A stretch of 64,000 nt of DNA from Sycon ciliatum (lineage: Eukaryota > Porifera > Calcarea > Leucosolenida > Sycettidae): assembly GCF_964019385.1 (NCBI RefSeq), contig NC_088643.1, positions 10,874,298-10,938,297 of the forward strand. The letters run 5' to 3'. Every line of letters begins with the position of its first letter. The first letter of the stretch is position 1. The notes below the pieces were generated by a model. That model ran no database searches, was not told the origin of the DNA, and saw only the letters and a program-made list of their open reading frames with translations. The position numbers and the translations under genes were made by a program. Shown here piece by piece: positions 32,671 to 43,467 of this stretch.

Positions 32671-34887
32671 ACTGAATTATTACCAATTCAGCAGACTTCT
32701 GAACATCAAGAAAAGAACCAGTGACAACACCTCGTGTCCTCATAAGATGCGGAAAAAGCAGAACAAAGAGCTAGATCTAGGCAGCGCTCCTTCGAACTGA
32801 GGAAAACCAAGAGCCAAACAGGGACACGCAGGTATTACTAGTATGGGCACAAAGGCAGCAAGACCATGCATGCACGAAGAAGGCACGAACACTTTGTCGT
32901 TTGGAAGAGCTTTCGCATTTGACCGAAGTGCCAGCTCAGCTGATCAGATCGACATGCATATCGGGCATGGTTTCGCACGTGCGGCGAACGCCAAAAGCTG
33001 CATGCATGCCATGCCATGCTTGCACGCGTGCACGTATGCGCGCGATGCATCGCGCGCTAGCTGGGGCATGCATGCCTACACGGATGTGTCTTTTGCACGT
33101 GCACCAGAAATGTTGGATACTCTTGACTCTTGTATTGTACAAAATTAATATTAAAATAAAAATTTTAAAATAGTATATACCGCGGGGTTTCCCCTGTCAT
33201 GGCTGCAAGTACAGTACCGTACTAGTATTTCCTTCGGATGGAAGAAATTCCGAGAGCATTTGGAGAAATGTTCTTCCTCCGTGATCAGTGGTACTTGTCA
33301 TGTCCTACACAGGCGCTAGGCTACAATAGGTTGGTTCACGTGAAGAGAACAGTCAGACATGACAGTCTAGTCTTCCAAGCATGCCAGCGCGCATGCAGCT
33401 AGCTGAGCTGAGAACAAAGAAAAGATGACAGGACAGCAGGTCTATCTCTCTAGTCTAGGCCTTGCCACGAAGGTTGTCTTGTGATTCTTGTTGTGAATCA
33501 TGTTCTCCTGTTGAGTATGACCTATTTCGTCATAATCCACGGTGTTCAGCCTTGGGATTGGCGAATTTTGGCATTTTAAAATGCCACATATCATTGGGAC
33601 TTTGAATTCATGAAGTGTATACGAGTAGTATTCCTGTTTTCATTCTTCTCTTTTCTTTATTTTGTGTTGAAGCTTCATAATCTTGGATTCGCATTTGACA
33701 TTATTCTGTTGTAGCCACCTAAACTCAACTTCTTCGTTGTCCGGTTGGCCAAAGTAGCGGTCGCAGGGCCCGACGTAAAACCCTATACTGTCCCCACATG
33801 CTATTTTCCGCGTTATTGGCTTTCATCCGCTTTTTTGAGAAATTTTGCATAAAACCCGCGTTATCCATGGGAACTTTGATGTACAAGAAAATAGTACATG
33901 ATGTTGAAAATGTACTACAAAGTCGTACCCACCCATGAGTGTGTACGACAAAGTTGTATACTTGCATGAAAATGTACGCTAAAGACTAAAGTTGTACCAT
34001 GTACCAATGACAGATAACTCGTGTATAATGACCGTATATTTGCCCCACAATCCCGCATTTAAATGGCCTATTTTATTAAAGAAAAATGCACAACTGCAGA
34101 CAGCTACAGCAGAGCACAGCTAGCTGAGTTTGAGTGTGATACTCGTGCCGGTATGTCGCAGCTCCGCCGCCATGTGCGTGCAACGGACCAGTGACGATGT
34201 CCTGCTGTGCTTTCCTTGGGATGAAAGATGCAAGAGGGCACATACATAATACTGGTAAGAGCAGTTGCGAATGATGGCACGAGTCACTCCCAATTCGACG
34301 AGTAAGCACCCACGATAAAGACTGACCCAGAGAGCCCTATTGGTCCCACCTACAGCACTACTTGAACAATCAGGATGCTCCGCATTCAAAGCTACCGGCC
34401 ATGAGTCCACCTTCGAAGACTGGAAAAGGTCCGGGGAAAACCGAACTAAAAAGGGGTACTTATATTTGTAGTAGTAAACTTACAGCCGGGGTTTAACCGC
34501 CATTGAACCAGGGGATTGAGGCCCCAAGCAGGGGGGGGGGGGGGCAACTCAACACCATTCATGAACACTGCAGCAAAAGAGCCTGGGTCAGCGCAGCGCA
34601 CCACCAGCGCCACCCGAAAACACAGCAAGGAAGCCTACAACAAATCAACTCTTTAAAACGTGACCAGAGAAGTGCTGGATCTTGTGTCACATAAGTTAGC
34701 AGACAGATACTGATTTTTTTAAACATTCGCAAATAACTGTGGGAATGCTGCACTTATATTCCTTTAAAGAAAGAAATAAGAACATGACTTCGACTATTAC
34801 AAGTCACTGATAAAAAATAAATTGACGTAAATTGACTTGTAGAGTTGTGCACTGCTTGTGATGTCTGACAGCGGCGTCGGTAAAAGC
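32671..34887. other. region upstream of GPD2, no gene recognised
   Basis: It should hold the GPD2 promoter. It has a CATGCATG-rich stretch (about 32990-33075), an A/T-rich patch at 33135-33180 and poly-G at 34531-34544. No TATA box or convincing ORF was identified. Confidence 0.45.
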
Positions 34888-35166
34888 CTAAAACGACTTT
34901 GATCCGTGCTGTGTATTGCCAGCGGCCTTCAATAGCACAGAAGTGACCGGAGAAGAGCGGGGTGTGCACTCTTGGCAGAACACGTGATCACCAACAAACA
35001 TCTTAGTAGCAGCAACACCCTTCTTGAATGACTCGGACCCATAGAGAACACGTCCATAGTCAGATTCGCTCCGGTCCGGGAGCGCTGTGCCATGCGTTTG
35101 GTTTGATAAGACAGACGCTACTTCCAGCAAGATAAAGTGGTCCAGGCCACGTAGCAGCTTCTGCAT
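34888..35166 (-). CDS. unrecognised small ORF, 92 aa
   Basis: ATG-started ORF on the same strand as VCPKMT and GPD2, 335 bp beyond the VCPKMT stop. Composition is normal rather than repeat-like (it begins MQKLLRGLDHFILLEVASVL and later has SESDYGRVLYG). A stop lies nine codons upstream. It may be a small gene, the last exon of a gene, or chance in the VCPKMT 3' flank. No family is recognised, and no signal peptide, membrane segment or metal site is evident. Confidence 0.3.
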   Translation of the reverse strand: MQKLLRGLDHFILLEVASVLSNQTHGTALPDRSESDYGRVLYGSESFKKGVAATKMFVGDHVFCQECTPRSSPVTSVLLKAAGNTQHGSKSF

Positions 35167-35501
35167 ATTGCGCTTGTAGAAAGAGTTACCTCAACGCTCA
35201 GCCAGTTACTGAGTGCAGGCATACACACGCCACCAGTGACATGCCAGCCTGCATGTGTCGATTTCATCTCAGAGCCACCGGGTAGTCCAGGAATAACGCT
35301 GGTGGGTGGTAGGATATTATTCGGTTCTGTCAGTCGAGTACCGCTTCACTGATCTCCCCACGCAGAGCAGGCTGCCTGAACTTCTAAGCCGTACTTGGGC
35401 ACGAATACAGGCCACCAGCAAACGCAGTTGCTATGTCACTAGACTGTTCTCAATTGCAGGGGCACAATGCTCCAGCTCTCCATTTAAACCTCTGCTGCCG
35501 C

Positions 35502-36212
35502 TCACGTAGCTACATCACGCAGCTTCATCGCAACAACGTGGATCTCCGCGCAACGGTAGTCCTCTGGTGCTACCTCGAGCGGCAGCTCCTCGACGAGGAA
35601 ATGCTGTTTGGCCCGCCGAAAGAACTGCTCCTTGAGCTCTACCTTATTCCCAGTTGTTCTATCCTCGTAGCACATTACTATCTGCGTATTCTGCGTGCAC
35701 AGAGCATGCAGTGTTTCCAGTAACGGCCCAATGGACGCGTCATAGTAGATTACGTCTGCCATCAGGACAAGATCGATGTGTCGACGCGAACAAGTAGACT
35801 CCACGAACTGCGCTACATCACCACCCCAAGCCAGCACAGCCGCTCTGGCTGAGCCGCGGAGCTTGGACTTGTTCGCGGCACAGTTCAACTGCATTAGCTC
35901 CATGCACTCCGGTAAGTCGGTGAGGACGACCTCACATCCCAGCCGTGCAGCGGCCAATCCAACCAGGCCCGTTCCCGATCCGAGCTCCACGACAAATGTA
36001 TCGCACCACGTGACGTCTTGAAAGGCTTCGGATCTAGTCAGAACCTGGCTGAGCACAATAGCAGCATCCCAAACGACGCATCCAACATCTCCGACCGACA
36101 TTTGATGGATGTCCAAGCTGGCTGCCTCCAGATCACTGGCCTCCGCCAAATCCTCATCACAAAGCGCCACACGTCTTACAAACGTTTGGTCCAATAATTC
36201 TTGACTACCCAT
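35502..36212 (-). CDS. VCPKMT: VCP/p97 lysine methyltransferase (METTL21 family), 236 aa
   Basis: Seven-beta-strand SAM-dependent methyltransferase. Family knowledge: VCPKMT (METTL21D) trimethylates a lysine of the AAA ATPase VCP/p97 in the cytosol. Seen here: the family N-terminal block CVVWDAAIVLSQVL (about 45-58), SAM-binding motif I VVELGSGTGLVG (74-85), the acidic strand-2 end VVLTDL (95-100), and the DxxY motif DVIY (153-156) that marks this lysine methyltransferase group, then CYEDRTTG (181-188) and a C-terminal EIHVVAM strand. Length matches the human protein (229 aa). Single exon, ATG to stop, no frame damage. Assignment within METTL21 rests on the overall motif pattern; METTL21A-C are alternatives but fit less well. 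Confidence 0.88.
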   Translation of the reverse strand: MGSQELLDQTFVRRVALCDEDLAEASDLEAASLDIHQMSVGDVGCVVWDAAIVLSQVLTRSEAFQDVTWCDTFVVELGSGTGLVGLAAARLGCEVVLTDLPECMELMQLNCAANKSKLRGSARAAVLAWGGDVAQFVESTCSRRHIDLVLMADVIYYDASIGPLLETLHALCTQNTQIVMCYEDRTTGNKVELKEQFFRRAKQHFLVEELPLEVAPEDYRCAEIHVVAMKLRDVAT

Positions 36213-36692
36213 TTTTATCTTTACGTGTCTCTTCCTCGCCTACCAGGCTTCAGTGCTACATGTACAGTGATGGAGAAACCCAGGGCTCCCTGGACAAACC
36301 TAACAAATAAGCGTGTTGACCGATCGTAGATCTACGTCAACAACATACACGATAAACAACAAAAAGGAGAAGAGAATAACAATCATGGAAATTTGAATTT
36401 CGAATATTTCGTCATCGAAGATTTCCTGTGCATACTCGGGAGCACGGCCGCAGGGCGTCAGCAGGATCAGGACACGCTGTACCAATGGTCGGCGGACGGG
36501 TTGGCGTCAGCTTTTCAACTGTCTCCTTCCTTTGCGTCACTAGAAAATCCTCCGCCTTCAGGTCAGCACTGATTCTTCAGGCTATGCCTTTACATGTACC
36601 GGTACTTGTGTCATGTACTTGTGTTAGGTATTAGCAAGAGTACATAAACCACGACTCTTGGTAAGTATAATTATACTCTTGGTATTACTTCA

Positions 36693-36738
36693 GTAGCAAG
36701 AGTCCATATTCCCCAGGGGAATTATGGACTCTTGCTAC
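36693..36738. repeat. 46-bp hairpin, GTAGCAAGAGTCC type
   Basis: Left arm GTAGCAAGAGTCCATATT plus CCCC, right arm its complement with one extra base. A looser inverted set of CAAGAGT/ACTCTTG motifs lies just upstream (36631-36685). It resembles, but differs from, the AGGGAGTCGT palindromes at 37183 and 37280. Confidence 0.8.
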
Positions 36739-37182
36739 ATGTACATGACTGTACCGGTAATAGTAATTCGACTCCCTGTCTGAGGGTCCACGTTGTACTT
36801 ATGACTTATGTCACAATAAACACCAAGAGGACTACTGTACTGCATAACTAATATTACTTACACCATAACTCATAAGCTACTGTAGATGCAGCCGTCGCCA
36901 AAGAAATCCGACCAATGGGCCGAAAGCAGCGTCGCGCTTCCATTTCAATTACATCATGCATGATCCAAAAAAAAACATCTGAGAACCGGCCGCACGAGCC
37001 TTGGCGCTGGTTTCGGCACGCGAGTCGCGGATGTCTTTGGCCACACCACTGTAGATGGGATGGTCAGGAGAGCAATGCCAATGCAGGGCCGTCGCAAGGT
37101 GTGTCAGGGATGGTACGGTTAGCCATTATTGTAGGTACCGGGTCGGGTGCCATTCCGAGGTCCTCCGCTCAAGTTTAGAGCC

Positions 37183-37218
37183 AGGGAGTCGTAAAATACC
37201 GGTATTTTACGACTCCCT
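37183..37218. mobile_element. 36-bp palindromic insertion, copy 2
   Basis: A perfect palindrome: AGGGAGTCGTAAAATACC and its complement. It is flanked by perfect direct repeats GTTTAGAGCC (37173-37182 and 37219-37228), the hallmark of an insertion with a 10-bp target duplication. The sequence is the same as at 14968-15003 apart from one base. Confidence 0.75.
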
Positions 37219-37279
37219 GTTTAGAGCCAAAGATGATTGTCCTCAATACCGTACAAGGTACTTGTGTAGAATTGATATC

Positions 37280-37305
37280 AGGGAGTCGTAATTTTACGAC
37301 TCCCT
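37280..37305. mobile_element. 26-bp palindromic insertion, shortened copy 3
   Basis: AGGGAGTCGTAA followed by TTTTACGACTCCCT: the same ends as copy 2, with the centre shortened by 10 bp. Flanks AATTGATATC and GATTGAAATG agree at 7 of 10 positions, compatible with a decayed 10-bp target duplication. Confidence 0.55.
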
Positions 37306-37572
37306 GATTGAAATGTAGTGAACGTAGCATGTCCGACGCCTCCGAACGTGTAGATGGCGATGCAGCTTCTGAATTGCTGCATGGCGGAGAGCTCTGGTGG
37401 AACATCTCAAACATTGAAGTCAATTTTTTTATCAAAAGACCGATAATAATTATGTGTCTTGTGTTGGATCATGGAGTCCACGGCTGGCCAGGTCAATTCT
37501 CTGTATATTTGTAGCCTCCCCCCCCCCCCCCTCTCTTGCCGGGGGGGGGGGGGGGGGGTTGTAAACGTAGTA

Positions 37573-37700
37573 CAGTCAACCCACCCAGTATAACGATATT
37601 TAATAAAGGCCCTGTAACAACACTACCCTTGCAAGGGCACTCAGTTTTACTGTCAAACCAAATCACTCCATTGATTTTTGTGCTATACAATGTGCTACCT
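37573..37700. mobile_element. partial MITE of the TATAACGATA family
   Basis: Follows TA with CAGTCAACCCACCCAGTATA and then shares the block CAAACCAAATCACTCCATTG and the TATACAATG motif with the complete element at 38639-39100. The right end is not clear and may extend to about 37880. Confidence 0.6.
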
Positions 37701-37904
37701 CTATACTGATACAGCAGGGCAGAGCTATTGGTCGGCCAATAGCTCTGAGCTCTGCTGATGAGATGGAATAAGTCGGAAGCAGGCAGCTGCCCGGAGATCG
37801 AGTAATGATATTACTATAACGATATTTCATCGCCCCTTATAGTGATACAAATGGGCTGACCAATCCACATTTTCCTATTTTATAACTATCATTAACAGTA
37901 GCCC

Positions 37905-37967
37905 ACAAGTTATCCGTTTTCAGTGTCCAACACTAACGATTAGTGTTGGACAAAACGGATAACTTGT
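37905..37967. repeat. 63-bp hairpin
   Basis: Left arm ACAAGTTATCCGTTTT then (after CAGT) GTCCAACACTAA, a CGA loop, and the right arm complementary over 28 bp. The only difference between the arms is the four extra bases on the left. Confidence 0.85.
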
Positions 37968-38638
37968 AAACTTATGATCCTCTTTTTTTAATTTTAACCA
38001 AGGGCCTTGGTCTCTATCTGAGTTTAGCAGTAGCCCTTGGCGGGTAATGCCGGCAGAAAATTGGCAGGATTTGGTACTTAATTAATCTGGTATGCTTCAT
38101 GACTGCTTGGTATGTGGATAAAGAAATGGAGCAAAAGTTCAAGGAAGTGTCTGCCATACTTTTTTTGAAGGTTTGTATAGTTCTGCCAATTCCACTGCTT
38201 TTCGAGCAGAATCTGCCTATCGAGCATTATCCATCAAGGGTATTTGTCCCAGTCCTCTACTTTAGTCCTCTTTGTGCTCAGTCAATATAACTATTATAAT
38301 AACCTACAATTCCGTGCTGCAGTATAAAGAGTGTGATAAAGCAGTAGTAAAGTAGAGTACAGTAGTTCCAGTAAGATACCCATATATAGACGGCGTAGGT
38401 GGGCTATCTTGCATGGAGTATACTCAGTATAGTGTAGAGTTCACTGAATCACTGTCCAGGAAGGTCATGCTTTGCAAGATAAGTTGCTGGGAAATGACGA
38501 AATGCAGTGAGGCGGGCAACAGTGATGATGCGGCCTTCCTGTTTCGTACGCAATGTGCATAGAATACACGTCACATGATTGTACGGTGAGCCCGTCTACC
38601 GGTACTGCATGTACTGTGCACCAGTCAAATGATATCTA

Positions 38639-39100
38639 CAGTCGACCTACCCGTATAACGATAACCTCTATAACGACATTACCCTTATAACGATATTTTT
38701 CTGCCAAACCAAATCACTCCATTGACTTTTGTATACAATGCCCTACCCTTATAACAATATTGCTGTAACGATATTACCCCTATAACGATATCAAATGGGC
38801 TGACCAATCAATCCATTTTATAACAATATCTAGCAGGGAAGATGTAGAGCCCACTATCCAGGCAGGGCAAGCTTCACTTGCCGATAAGTCGCTGGGACAT
38901 GACGAAATGCAATGGGGGCACCAGCAGGCACCTTGCTGTGTACATGATGTGCATGTATGTCAGTTTTTTATGCTATGAAGAGTGTAAAAAAATTAAACAA
39001 AATCCATGCATTATGACGTATGTGTATGAAATGAACCAGTTACCCCTATAACAATATTTCTTGGTCTGACGCAAATATCGTTATAAGGGTAGGTCGACTG
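38639..39100. mobile_element. MITE of the TATAACGATA family, 462 bp
   Basis: TA-flanked (38637-38638, 39101-39102). Ends CAGTCGACCTACCCGTATAA and complement of CAGTCGACCTACCCTTATAA. The interior repeats CCTATAACGATAT-like motifs. Non-coding. Confidence 0.85.
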
Positions 39101-40764
39101 TAGCTACTTTGTAGTGTCTGGATTCTGGATTTACATGTACGTCACGTGTTGACTCTTGTCACTACTGCATGGAATCAGGCCACTGATTCTACACCTCAGA
39201 CAATACGAATATGTCGAGCGAACATGATGTTGGCTGCACCACCCCCTTCAGCTGGGACCCTAACTCGTAACACTTCGAACCCTATACGGCTATAGCTCTA
39301 AACCAGGCTTTCCACAACCTTGCATGTGGAGGTGAGGGCAAGTAACAGTTTCGCTTGATATCGCTGGGTCAAATTGTTTCAGTTGTGTGGTCATTATGTG
39401 AGTGCACAGAACTGGGGTCGGATTTCAAATGCCAGTAACCACTCTCACGTCCATGCCACTCTCTTACAGTGCACATGTGCAAATCACAGTGTATAGAGGA
39501 CACGGGCAGTGTAAGGTTGACTTCAAGAGCGGCCATTGAACATCTGGCAACCATCTGAAACTTGAGTCTAACGACTGGAGAATGGGAGCGATATATGATA
39601 TATCAGATGCCTGAGGCTTTGCGTTCTCTGGACAAGTATGTAATTGGGTTTCGTGCTATAGCAGATCAAGCCTGTCTGCGGACAGCGTACACTGCCGCAC
39701 TGTCTCTTACACAGCACTGCATGTATGAAATCCGAAGTCTATGTGCAGCTGGGCTTTGAGTTATTCCCGGATGCTGCACATTCCACGCAAGGGACTCTGT
39801 GCTACTTCAGCATTGCTGGTAATCGGGCTAATGTATTAGTATGGTCTGGGGGAAGTTGAGAGGTTCTGAAGTGGGTGGCACATTCCGGCTGGACACAATT
39901 GGCATGATTTCCAACAGTGCAGGTACACCATCATACAAGCCATCAAGAGTGTTTTGACCATTGGAAGAGCAACCCAAGACTGAATCCACTCACTCACGCA
40001 TCCTGGCGGGGTGTCACTGACTCAGCAATCTAGTCGTGGGACATTCCTCAACCGTCAGAGTCTACATGCACAGAACAGCAAAGATATTCAGGCCAAGTTA
40101 GTGCCGGTCAAGTGCTAACGAAACAAAACTTGTATTGGTGCAGGTAGTACATATGCCCTTGTGAGTTATTAATATTAGTTGAGCTTTTGCGGCGTGGCAC
40201 ACTGTGGCCCTTGTACACCAAGTATCCATATACTGTGTGGTTCCCATGTAACGTAACAACCCAAAACAACAACAACAACAACAACAACAACCACAGCAGC
40301 AGCATTGAACTGTAGCTATTCCGCAAGTCTTCAATGTTCCTGGAAGGGGTGCATACCAGTGGGGGACAAATACGGATGGTTCCAAAAGTACACAACTATT
40401 AAGCCCTTACTCTTCCCTATTTGCACGGCTGGGCATATACAGTAACATGCATCTGCAAGATAGTAAGCATGACTGTGATTATGCAGCAATCCGGACTACC
40501 CGGCCATTGTCTCCTATTGTCCGTAGCACCAAGTCGGCAATCTGCCATCATCCGCCTCTTCAATACTACAGTAGTCCCACAACCCACACTGGACAGCACT
40601 GTGGCTACATGTACATGTACATGCACATGGCTGTAGTGCATTATGCCTACTACAGTATAGCCTATCCACTGTCCACCAGTGAATGTACACTACATGCACT
40701 GGTATTATCTTTGCCAATCTCTGCATAATCACTTCTTTGTCCCGGTCTATGCATCTGAGCTCTA

Positions 40765-40976
40765 CTGTAAATATACAAAATTTCGGCGCTGCAAAATTTC
40801 GGCACTTCACGATTTTTGACATTTCGACAGCGATTTATTTTCGGCGTGGGGTAGAGGGCATGGTATAGTGCGACAGATGCTGTGAAAAATTTCATCGGCA
40901 TTTTAATTTAGGCGTTTTGGATCGGTGCCGAATATAGCCGAAATTAAATAGCTGCCGAAAATTTGTATATTTACAG
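40765..40976. mobile_element. MITE of the TTTCGGC type, 212 bp
   Basis: TA-flanked. Ends CTGTAAATATACAAAATTTC and complement of CTGTAAATATACAAATTTTC. The interior has CGGCGCTGCAAAATTTCGGC and TTATTTTCGGCG, motifs shared with 6758-6978. Confidence 0.85.
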
Positions 40977-41341
40977 TATCTATCTAGCTCTCGGCCTGAG
41001 CTCTCTGAAAAGTATGGGTGTTGGTGACGACGGTGATCTGCCATGTACGAGATGTGTGCTGCATGTTGAAGCTCACGTAGTGTCTAGGTTTTAAGGAGGT
41101 ATGGTACATGGACCTGGTACATGATACCGTCAACTTTCCATCCATGCTGTGTGAGCTTTCCTCTCTCCCGGGCAATCACCTAGTGGCACACGTGGGTGCT
41201 AAATGGCATGAAACTGCATCGAATACTAGTGCTTGCACTGCAAGTGTGCAGTAACCATGGACCCTGAGTACAGTACTAGTAATACATGTACATGCATAGC
41301 TCCCACACTGGCCGGCACTGTATACTGGCATGCACCTTTTA

Positions 41342-41525
41342 CAGTAAAACCTGGTGTAAGCGACCTCTGTGTTTAGCGACCACCTACTCTTAACTTAACG
41401 ACCGTTTTTCCATGCACCGACAGCTCTACACAGACACTGTGGGACCTGGATCTAAAGACCACCTGGCTTTAACGACCGAGTTTGCCTGCACGGCGTGGGG
41501 TGGTCGCTTAAACCAGGTTTTACTG
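41342..41525. mobile_element. MITE of the CAGTAAAACC family, 184 bp
   Basis: TA-flanked. Close copy of 11921-12099: ends CAGTAAAACCTGGTGTAAGC and its complement, with the shared interior CATGCACCGACAG and ACAGACACTGTGGGACCTGG. Confidence 0.9.
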
Positions 41526-41545
41526 TACACTGGCAAGAATAAATA

Positions 41546-41774
41546 CTGTAAACCGTGAAATTATTGCCATGGTCTAATTTCTGCGAAATTCGCGACCGCG
41601 TGGAAATCGCGAAATTTAGACAGCGCGAAAAGGAGATCCATGAAAGGTTTAGCAAGAATACCACAGGTTTACTGCAAGAATGCCATTCTGCAATCGCAAA
41701 ATTAAAACCTCGCAAACCTGTCCGGATTCTGAAAACGCGAACTAAAAACGCCGCGAAAATTTCACGCTTTACAG
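41546..41774. mobile_element. MITE of the CGTGAAATT family, 229 bp
   Basis: TA-flanked. Close copy of 13055-13270: it shares the ends and the interior GCGACCGCGTGGAAATCGCG and AAAAGGAGATCCAT. It lies 18 bp from the element at 41342-41525, so two families sit almost side by side. Confidence 0.9.
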
Positions 41775-42443
41775 TACAACCCCAGGACCGTTGTATCCCT
41801 GCATTTTAGAAAGTGGCATGCATGCAGGAATCAGTGCAGACTGTTTTTAGTGCTTGCATTTGGTACCAATGTTATAAAGTTAGTTACTGCTTGAGCCTTG
41901 ACTACTACATTACATGTACATGTACATGCACTGTAGTAAAGTGCTAACCTGTACCCTACACACATGTGCTTGGCTGTAAGCAGGGAATAGCCGTGTGCTT
42001 ATGCATTGTCACAGAGACCAAAGAACCGTTGAAAGGATATCATGCAGTCTACACTGTACTGAACATGAACATGACTTGTACATGTATCTGGAATCCTCCA
42101 TGGAGCTGACCATTTCGCTTCTCTGGTTGCGTCTGGTCTTGGTGCTAGCGCTGATAGGCCAAACACGAAAACATTTTACAGTTTTGTACGACGTACATAT
42201 CACGACATGCATGATTTAAAAAAAAGTTGTTTCCTCATGCATGTACAGATGTAGAATGACAAGACATGAGCTTCATCATTTCCCTATCGTTATTTAAAAA
42301 TAATTTATGTCAAGCGCAATCAGTATTGTCATCTAAATGTACATCTATCGGACTCCCACCTGCTGGTTATCGTGACTGGAACTACATGTAACCTAATGAG
42401 TGATGTTACTACAAACAGCAACGGATGTAGAAATACTACACTA

Positions 42444-42493
42444 CAGTGCTGGCAACTGAAATCCAGGGGGTCGGATTTCAGTTGCCAGCACCG
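42444..42493. mobile_element. 50-bp minimal foldback
   Basis: CAGTGCTGGCAACTGAAATC and its inverted partner nearly meet, leaving only a few bases (AGGGGGT) between. TA precedes it and TG follows. The ends resemble the 19508 family (C[A/G]GTGCTG...GAAATCC), as if the element had lost its whole interior. A second small hairpin, ACAATAATTACAG with its complement, follows at 42500-42526. Confidence 0.65.
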
Positions 42494-43327
42494 TGCTGAC
42501 AATAATTACAGGCTGTAATTATTGTTTCAGGACACTGTGACCTCGGACAGTCAGAGCGCATGCAGCCACAGCAAGTGCTCAAAAAGGACTCACCTTGTTC
42601 TTTGCCATTGTCCGATGATGCACAGCTCGCTGACGTGACCCTGGGCCTCCATACCCGTCGCGCCGGCACTTTGAGCCAATCAGAAACTACAGAACCGAAT
42701 ATCTGCATTCCGATCATTCCACAATGTGGCCCGTGTCCACAATTCCCGAACGCTTCAAAATGCCTTGCAAGAGGACAGATAATTGCCCCCTCAGGCACTC
42801 AGGAATGCTGCGGCCGCGGAGTGACGGCTGACTACAATGTACATTATGTACGCGACGTTTCAGGACCATTACAAGCACAATCTCGCGATGTTACTTTTGC
42901 TAGCACCGCAAAGACCGCTGGTGACGTGTTGTAGATCTACCTGTCGCCCCCACCTCGCACAGGGAGTGGTATTTAGGCAGTGGTAAGACTCGCAGTCGAC
43001 GGTGACCGTGACAAGAGGCTAGCTCGTTGATATAATAGTACGGTGGCTGAGCTGCTAGTAGAACTGTTCAGAAGTTATTAGTTCAGAAATGTTCTCCGAC
43101 CATCCCCCTCCTAACTCAACTCAAGTGCCCTATTACACCTGCACTTACACATTGCTAAAATCTGTTTTGAGTGTTCATCGCGACAAGCCGCAGACATTCT
43201 TCAACTAAACGAGATGCAGTTCTCGACTGTCTCTAAAATATTTTGGTTTGTAGATTTTACGGGTACATACAGATTACAGAACGCACTAGTAGTAGTATTG
43301 CTCTGTTGCACTTGCAGTACAGTATGT

Positions 43328-43467
43328 ATCTAATATTGAGTACGATCGTACGACTCGAGGTCAATAGGAAATAAAAGCCGAGTATTTAAAAAAACCGAGG
43401 CGAAGCCGAGGTCTTTTACGAGGTCTTTTATTTCCTATACTGACCAAGTACGAAGTCAATATTAGAT
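43328..43467. repeat. imperfect 140-bp inverted repeat
   Basis: Arms of about 45-50 bp: ATCTAATATTGAGTACGA and GAGGTCAATAGGAAATAAAA on the left, with inverted matches on the right ending GTCAATATTAGAT. The centre has GCCGAG/CGAGGC repeats. Probably another short foldback element. Confidence 0.7.

Noticed and set aside
42478..42934. Overlapping ORFs on both strands (106 and 124 codons)
   Set aside because: They begin inside hairpin elements and show no recognisable domain.
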